Positions 17,116-20,982 of a stretch of 20,982 nt of DNA are shown here, in pieces. A program made the position numbers and the translations under genes. The stretch's first letter is position 1; the number at the start of each line of letters is the position of its first letter. The notes beneath the pieces were generated by a model. It was not told the origin of the DNA, did not search any database, and was given only the letters and a program-made list of their open reading frames with translations. Source of the stretch: Gammaproteobacteria bacterium (GTDB lineage Bacteria > Pseudomonadota > Gammaproteobacteria > UBA6429); NCBI GenBank assembly GCA_003232015.1, contig QIKU01000233.1, positions 1 to 20,982 of the forward strand, read 5' to 3'.

Positions 17116-17924
17116 GGGGGGCGAAAATCAAAACCACGACCGACACCCGGGTAAATAATTAGTCGTGCATCTCTTTTTCTTGCTTGCAATACCTTAATAC
17201 TGGTTTCAATAACCCGACGACGCTGATACTGTTCCTCATCGCCAACAAATACCAGCACTGGAATTTTCAAGTCATCAATTTCAGGCGCATAGCCATAAAT
17301 CTGAGATGGTTCTGGAGCATTAGGATCCTGCCAGTGCGGATAATAAGAAACATAACAGACTAAGTCATTTTCCTGCCGTTGAAAGGTTGTTGCAACTTTT
17401 AAGGAATAATAACCACCGCGGGTATGTGACACGATACAGGCTTTTGATGTGCTAATATCCTTACGTGCCAGTAAAAGATCGACAACGCCATTGGCGTCTT
17501 TCTCTAATTCATAGTCATGCTCAATCGGATGTGTACTGAGAAAATTAGCTTTATAAATATCAGGTGCCAGCACCACAAAACCACGAGCAGCAATCCGCTT
17601 AACCTGGCGCTGCATTAAAGCACCCAGACCACGGCGACCATGCTGAAAAACGACCGCCGGATATTTTTTATTGTCAGCTGGACGTACAACCAATGTTGGC
17701 ACCGTAACATCACCACGCTGATATTCTACCCACTCAACTTTAACATTGTGATTGGTTGTTTCACGTAGCTGGCCGTCTTCCCACCAGCTGTTTTCCCACC
17801 ACCATGACTTGTCTTCAGGTTTTTCCTGATGCGCGCTAACAGTTGAAATAAAGAAGGTTGTGAATAGAATAAATATTATATATTGCATAATCTGTTTCCA
17901 AAAATTTAAATCGTTTTTTGCCAT
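17088..17924 (-). CDS. Exported dienelactone-hydrolase-like alpha/beta hydrolase, 3' end frameshifted
   Basis: 278 residues as read, about 301 with the restored tail. The better start is probably the ATG at 17888 (Met13): GGAA lies about 8 bases upstream and it gives a clean signal peptide QYIIFILFTTFFISTVSA. A Trp-rich segment (WWWENSWWED, 41-50) follows. The alpha/beta-hydrolase core is visible: VPTLVVRPAD, YPAVVFQHGRRGLG (oxyanion region), GFVVLAPDIY, nucleophile-elbow position SHTRGG (166-171), IPVLVFVGDEE (Asp229) and YPGVGRGFDF. In active dienelactone hydrolases the elbow has Cys or Ser where Thr168 stands, and the acid-base His stands where Arg263 is. The catalytic triad therefore appears altered and activity is uncertain. 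It sits between the Sel1 gene and the repeat-rich spacer with its own terminator; no operon partner. Confidence 0.8.
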   Translation of the reverse strand: MAKNDLNFWKQIMQYIIFILFTTFFISTVSAHQEKPEDKSWWWENSWWEDGQLRETTNHNVKVEWVEYQRGDVTVPTLVVRPADNKKYPAVVFQHGRRGLGALMQRQVKRIAARGFVVLAPDIYKANFLSTHPIEHDYELEKDANGVVDLLLARKDISTSKACIVSHTRGGYYSLKVATTFQRQENDLVCYVSYYPHWQDPNAPEPSQIYGYAPEIDDLKIPVLVFVGDEEQYQRRRVIETSIKVLQARKRDARLIIYPGVGRGFDFRPPNVEALPMI

Positions 17925-17989
17925 CTCAGACTCTGCGGAAAATATTATATAGCATCATTAGTATCTCGTTAACATTTTTGCATTAAATA

Positions 17990-18075
17990 GTGTAGCCTGG
18001 ATGAAATGCAATGGAATCCGGGAAATGTGTAGCTCAAGTCTCTCCGGATTACGCTACGCTACATCCAGGCTACAC
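17990..18075. repeat. Palindromic repeat element with perfect 14-bp terminal inverted repeats (MITE/REP-like)
   Basis: GTGTAGCCTGGATG at 17990-18003 is the exact reverse complement of CATCCAGGCTACAC at 18062-18075. Further in, AATCCGG (18015-18021) and CCGGATT (18054-18060 region) also pair imperfectly, giving an 86-base folded element. Elements of the form GTAGCCTGGATG...AATCCGGG...CATCCAGGCTAC are familiar intergenic repeats in many proteobacterial genomes. No coding capacity, so any movement would need a transposase elsewhere. Confidence 0.75.
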
Positions 18076-18133
18076 TTTTCGTTTTTCATATCTACGCAGC
18101 AAGCTGTGGTGAATTCAACCCTAAGCGATTAAG

Positions 18134-18227
18134 TATTGTGTGGTCTCGCTCACTTTGTTTGCTCAATATATGTACGATAAATTTCTTTATATTAAATATT
18201 GTACGGTCTCGCTCACTTTGTTTGCTC
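18134..18227. repeat. Pair of 31-bp direct repeats with a 63-bp period
   Basis: Copies at 18134-18164 and 18197-18227 share TATTGT, then two differing bases, then GGTCTCGCTCACTTTGTTTGCTC. Because the period is a multiple of three, the minus strand reads SKQSERD twice within an otherwise unremarkable frame. No third copy is visible in this window. Confidence 0.75.
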
Positions 18228-18233
18228 GACATA

Positions 18234-18266
18234 AGTGCGACTAAGTTGTTCCAACTAAGTCGCACT
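18234..18266. repeat. Long hairpin next to the fba terminator
   Basis: Two 15-base arms (AGTGCGACTAAGTTG / CAACTAAGTCGCACT) around a 3-base loop pair at 14 of 15 positions, with a single A-A mismatch. It lies directly beyond the T-run of the fba terminator on the minus strand and has no T-run of its own on either strand. It may be an extra transcript-end structure or a small palindromic repeat. Confidence 0.65.
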
Positions 18267-18292
18267 AAAAAAGGGAGCCAAAAGCTCCCTTT
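18267..18292 (-). terminator. Intrinsic terminator after fba
   Basis: On the minus strand AAAGGGAGC (18292..18284) and GCTCCCTTT (18278..18270) form a 9-bp stem with a 5-base loop, ending in a run of six T (18272..18267). It starts about 20 bases past the fba stop codon. Confidence 0.88.
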
Positions 18293-18311
18293 GTTTATCC
18301 CTACAAATATT

Positions 18312-19349
18312 TTATTTGTAAAAATCAATCATGTTTTCTAATGACTTAACTTTGATTTTATCAGCATTACCTGCAGAACCAAAAGCTTCAAAACGTGCTT
18401 TACAAATTGCACTCATTGCAGCGGTTGCTTCTTTAAGAAATTTACGTGGATCAAAGTTACTTGGGTTTTCCTGTAAGTGACGACGAACAGAACCCGTTGA
18501 TGCCATACGTAAATCGGTATCAATGTTAACCTTACGTACACCTGATTTAATGCCTTTAACAATTTCTTCAACTGGTACACCGTAAGTCTGCTTCATGTCA
18601 CCGCCAAAGTCATTAATTATTTTTAACCATTCCTGAGGCACTGATGATGAACCATGCATAACAAGGTGAGTGTTTGGTAATTTTGCATGAATTTCTTCGA
18701 TACGATCAATACGTAAAACTTCACCGGTTGGTTCCTTGGTAAATTTGTATGCACCGTGTGAAGTACCAATGGCAATCGCTAACGCGTCAACATTGGTTTG
18801 TTCAACAAAGTCAGCCGCTTCATCAACGCTGGTTAACAGCATATCTAAATCAAGCTTGCCTTCTGCACCGTGACCATCTTCTTCACCCATTTCGCCAGTT
18901 TCTAATGAACCTAAGCAACCGAGTTCACCTTCAACCGATACACCGCCTGAATGTGCCATTTTTACAACTTCTTTTGTTACAGCAACATTATATTCAAAGC
19001 TCGAAGGTGTTTTCATGTCTGCTTCTAAAGAACCGTCCATCATTACTGATGAAAAACCAGACTGAATAGAACGTAAACATACTGCAGGCTCTGAACCATG
19101 ATCCTGATGCATTACAACAGGAATGTGTGGATACATTTCAATTGCAGCAGAAATAAGGTGGCGCAAGAATGGTTCACCTGCGTATGAACGTGCACCGGCT
19201 GAACCCTGCATGATAACAGGACTATTCGTTTCATCCGCCGCCTGCATAATCGCATGCACTTGTTCCATATTGTTTACATTGAATGCTGGCATGCCATAGC
19301 TGTTTTCTGCGGCATGATCCAGTAATTGTCGTAGAGAAATAAGGGCCAT
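18312..19349 (-). CDS. fba: Class II fructose-bisphosphate aldolase, Calvin-cycle subtype
   Basis: 345-residue zinc-dependent enzyme that interconverts fructose 1,6-bisphosphate with glyceraldehyde 3-phosphate and dihydroxyacetone phosphate (and probably sedoheptulose bisphosphate in this subtype). Expected residues are visible: the PAFNVNN start, HQDHG with catalytic Asp83 and zinc ligand His84, VEGELG (Glu141), TSHGAYKF with zinc ligand His198, MHGSSS with His232, and the phosphate-binding segment [10 protein letters not shown]. Length and sequence fit the roughly 347-residue Calvin-cycle subtype found in autotrophs and many methylotrophs rather than the longer E. coli FbaA. A strong GGAGG lies about 7 bases upstream of the ATG. 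It follows pyk by 47 bases in the same direction and ends at a clear terminator, so it closes the pgk-pyk-fba unit. Confidence 0.96.
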   Translation of the reverse strand: MALISLRQLLDHAAENSYGMPAFNVNNMEQVHAIMQAADETNSPVIMQGSAGARSYAGEPFLRHLISAAIEMYPHIPVVMHQDHGSEPAVCLRSIQSGFSSVMMDGSLEADMKTPSSFEYNVAVTKEVVKMAHSGGVSVEGELGCLGSLETGEMGEEDGHGAEGKLDLDMLLTSVDEAADFVEQTNVDALAIAIGTSHGAYKFTKEPTGEVLRIDRIEEIHAKLPNTHLVMHGSSSVPQEWLKIINDFGGDMKQTYGVPVEEIVKGIKSGVRKVNIDTDLRMASTGSVRRHLQENPSNFDPRKFLKEATAAMSAICKARFEAFGSAGNADKIKVKSLENMIDFYK

Positions 19350-19396
19350 CTGAGACCTCCTTTCGTTTGATTTTAAAAATAGTTGTTATTAAAAAG

Positions 19397-20875
19397 TTAA
19401 CTGTCGTTGTTATTATTAAGTATTTCGTCCGGCTCAATGGATTGTTCTAAATAACCACCAACACGTACAATATTCATTGCATTAGTACCACCACCCACAC
19501 CCATTAAATCACCACGGGTAATAATGACAAGGTCGCCTTCACGTACGGCTCCGCGACGCAATAATTCATCAATTGCTTCACGACTCACCACAGCCCGATC
19601 CTCGCCATGAGATTCAAAGCTAACAGGGTAAACACCACGGTACAAAGTCACTTTACGGCGTGTTTCAACAATGCTTGTTAAAGCATAAATAGGAATACCG
19701 GAGCTGATGCGCGACATCCATAATGTAGTTGAGCCAGACTCTGTTAAAGAAGCAATGGCCTTTACACCTAAGTGGTTTGCTGTGTACATGGTTGCCATTG
19801 CGATGGCTTCATCAATTCGTTTAAAAGTAGTATTGATACGGTGATCTGAACGAGTTACTTCGCGGGACTTTTCCGCCTCGATACAGACTCTATCCATCGC
19901 TTCAATGGCCTTGTCCGGATATTTACCGGCTGCCGTTTCAGCAGACAACATGACCGCATCGGTACCATCGAGCACAGCATTAGCAACATCAAAAACTTCT
20001 GCACGGGTTGGGATCTGATTTTCTATCATCGATTCCATCATTTGTGTCGCTGTAATAACAACCCGGTTCATGGTGCGGCTTAACTGAATAAGGCGTTTTT
20101 GTACTGGTGGCAATGCTGCATCACCAATTTCAACACCCAGGTCACCACGTGCAATCATAATCACATCGGTGGCTTCCATAATTTCTTCGATGTTATCCAT
20201 CGCATCTGCACGCTCAATTTTTGCGACGATATGAGCATAACCACCGGCAGCCACCATTAACTCACGTGCTTCGTTTATATCGGCCGCAGTACGTGGAAAA
20301 GAAATTGCCAGATAGTCGGCTTTCATTTTTGCAGCAAGTTTAATGTCTTCTTTATCTTTTTCAGTTAACGCTGCGGCCGATAAACCACCACCCTGTTTGT
20401 TAACACCTTTTCTGTCTGATAAATCTCCACCCACAACAACACGGCAGTTAATTTTACGACCATCGATTGAGTCAACCCACAATACAATACGACCATCATC
20501 AAGCAGTAAAGTATCGCCGCGCTTAACGTCATCAGCTAATTTTTTATAGCTACAACCCACAACGTCGGCTGTGCCGTCACCCTCAGCTAGATTCATATCC
20601 AGAGTAAAGTTTGCACCTTCTTCAAGTTTAACTTTGCCATCTTTAAATTTCTCGATGCGGATTTTTGGCCCTTGTAAATCACACAATACGCCAACCTGCC
20701 GCCCATGTGCACGTGCACGATTGCGTAAGCGTTCTACCGTTTCGATGTGTTCTTCAGCGGTACCATGAGAAAAATTAACACGAACAACGTCCACCCCTGC
20801 CTCGATGATCTTATCCAACATCTTTGCATCACGGGTAGCAGGACCAAGGGTCGCAATAATTTTTGTTCTTCTCAT
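19397..20875 (-). CDS. pyk: Pyruvate kinase
   Basis: 492-residue enzyme converting phosphoenolpyruvate and ADP to pyruvate and ATP. Domain A holds RRTKIIATLGPAT at the start, VRVNFSHG (Arg32), CDLQGPKIR, the catalytic-Lys segment VAKIERADA (Lys219, Glu221), IARGDLGVEI (Asp245) and ITATQMMESM (Thr277). The B domain is inserted at about 72-165 and the C-terminal allosteric domain is about 350-485, with SGSTTLWMSRI and ITRGDLMGVGGGTN. The length is normal for bacterial Pyk, and the KIERADAMDNIEEI form resembles the PykA type. The ribosome-binding site is weak. It lies 64 bases after pgk and 47 bases before fba, all in the same direction. Its terminal Asn-rich tail (ILNNNNDS) is a minor oddity. 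Confidence 0.96.
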   Translation of the reverse strand: MRRTKIIATLGPATRDAKMLDKIIEAGVDVVRVNFSHGTAEEHIETVERLRNRARAHGRQVGVLCDLQGPKIRIEKFKDGKVKLEEGANFTLDMNLAEGDGTADVVGCSYKKLADDVKRGDTLLLDDGRIVLWVDSIDGRKINCRVVVGGDLSDRKGVNKQGGGLSAAALTEKDKEDIKLAAKMKADYLAISFPRTAADINEARELMVAAGGYAHIVAKIERADAMDNIEEIMEATDVIMIARGDLGVEIGDAALPPVQKRLIQLSRTMNRVVITATQMMESMIENQIPTRAEVFDVANAVLDGTDAVMLSAETAAGKYPDKAIEAMDRVCIEAEKSREVTRSDHRINTTFKRIDEAIAMATMYTANHLGVKAIASLTESGSTTLWMSRISSGIPIYALTSIVETRRKVTLYRGVYPVSFESHGEDRAVVSREAIDELLRRGAVREGDLVIITRGDLMGVGGGTNAMNIVRVGGYLEQSIEPDEILNNNNDS

Positions 20876-20939
20876 ATAGTTTTTTTATTTCTCTCTAATT
20901 TAAATTTAGTTAAAAGCTTCTATAGTTGCTAATCTGAAC

Positions 20940-20982
20940 TTACTTGGCTCTTTCTTCTAAAATAGCAACGGCAGGCAATACT
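20940..20982 (-). CDS. pgk: Phosphoglycerate kinase, C-terminal end only (partial)
   Basis: The minus strand reads VLPAVAILEERAK then a TAA stop at 20942..20940. This matches the usual C-terminus of bacterial phosphoglycerate kinase (LPA-[IV]-A-x-LE-x-RA). The rest of the gene lies beyond the right edge. The order pgk-pyk-fba supports the call, because it is a common cluster in gammaproteobacteria. The identification rests on 13 residues plus context. Confidence 0.75.
   Translation of the reverse strand, partial: VLPAVAILEERAK

Larger units (their letters stand above)
17925..18311. other. 387-base repeat-rich spacer between fba and the hydrolase gene
   Basis: No credible gene. From right to left on the minus strand it holds the fba terminator, a near-perfect hairpin (18234-18266), two 31-bp direct repeats with a 63-bp period, and a palindromic repeat element (17990-18075). 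The remaining AT-rich bases before the hydrolase gene should include its promoter, but no clear boxes were identified. Confidence 0.65.

Noticed and set aside
18134..18227. Direct repeats considered as a short CRISPR array
   Set aside because: Only two copies, no array-like continuation and no cas gene nearby.
18092..18328. Minus-strand open frame of 78 residues containing SKQSERD twice
   Set aside because: It spans the fba terminator and overlaps the fba end, has no ribosome-binding site, and its repeated peptide simply reflects the 31-bp DNA repeats.

Overview
The window looks like the chromosome of a gammaproteobacterium with a moderately AT-rich genome. Support comes from the protein families (HME-RND copper pump, UPF0114/YqhA-like membrane protein, Calvin-cycle-subtype class II aldolase) and the order pgk-pyk-fba, which is common in autotrophic and C1-using gammaproteobacteria. 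The species cannot be named from the sequence. No rRNA, tRNA, CRISPR array, transposase or phage gene was seen.

Layout. (1) 1-7571, all minus strand: a copper/silver efflux operon read from right to left. It starts with a small exported His/Cys-rich protein (7164-7571), then an outer-membrane channel (5764-7059), a lipoprotein adaptor fused to a CusF-like copper-binding domain (4286-5767) and a CusA-type RND pump (1120-4242). A strong hairpin terminator (about 998-1027) separates it from a lipoprotein cytochrome c (483-980) and a DUF302 protein (57-440). The start of one more gene may lie at the left edge. (2) 7978-14398, minus strand: a three-gene operon in which both junctions are 4-base ATGA overlaps. 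It encodes an exported 632-residue protein of 16 TP-x-[DE]-V-[YF] repeats arranged as four A-B-C-D blocks, a 1079-residue hybrid histidine kinase (Cache-like sensor, HAMP, HisKA, HATPase, two receivers, HPt), and a REC-PAS-GGDEF diguanylate cyclase. Together they can form a complete relay from a periplasmic input to c-di-GMP. (3) 14696-15931, plus strand: a UPF0114 membrane protein and a histidine phosphatase. (4) 15940-16797, minus: a membrane-anchored Sel1-repeat protein, convergent with the phosphatase. (5) 17020-17924, minus: an exported dienelactone-hydrolase-like protein. Its last ~31 residues are out of frame at a run of seven C, and two catalytic residues appear substituted. (6) 17925-18311: repeat-rich spacer with a palindromic mobile-type repeat, a pair of 31-bp direct repeats, a hairpin and the fba terminator. 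(7) 18312-20982, minus: fba, pyk and the last codons of pgk, a glycolytic/Calvin-cycle cluster.

The part most likely to be undescribed is the repeat protein translationally coupled to the hybrid kinase and diguanylate cyclase. I do not recognise its family, and its two-level repeat structure is clear by eye. The copper operon is well explained by known families, apart from its small His/Cys-rich first gene.
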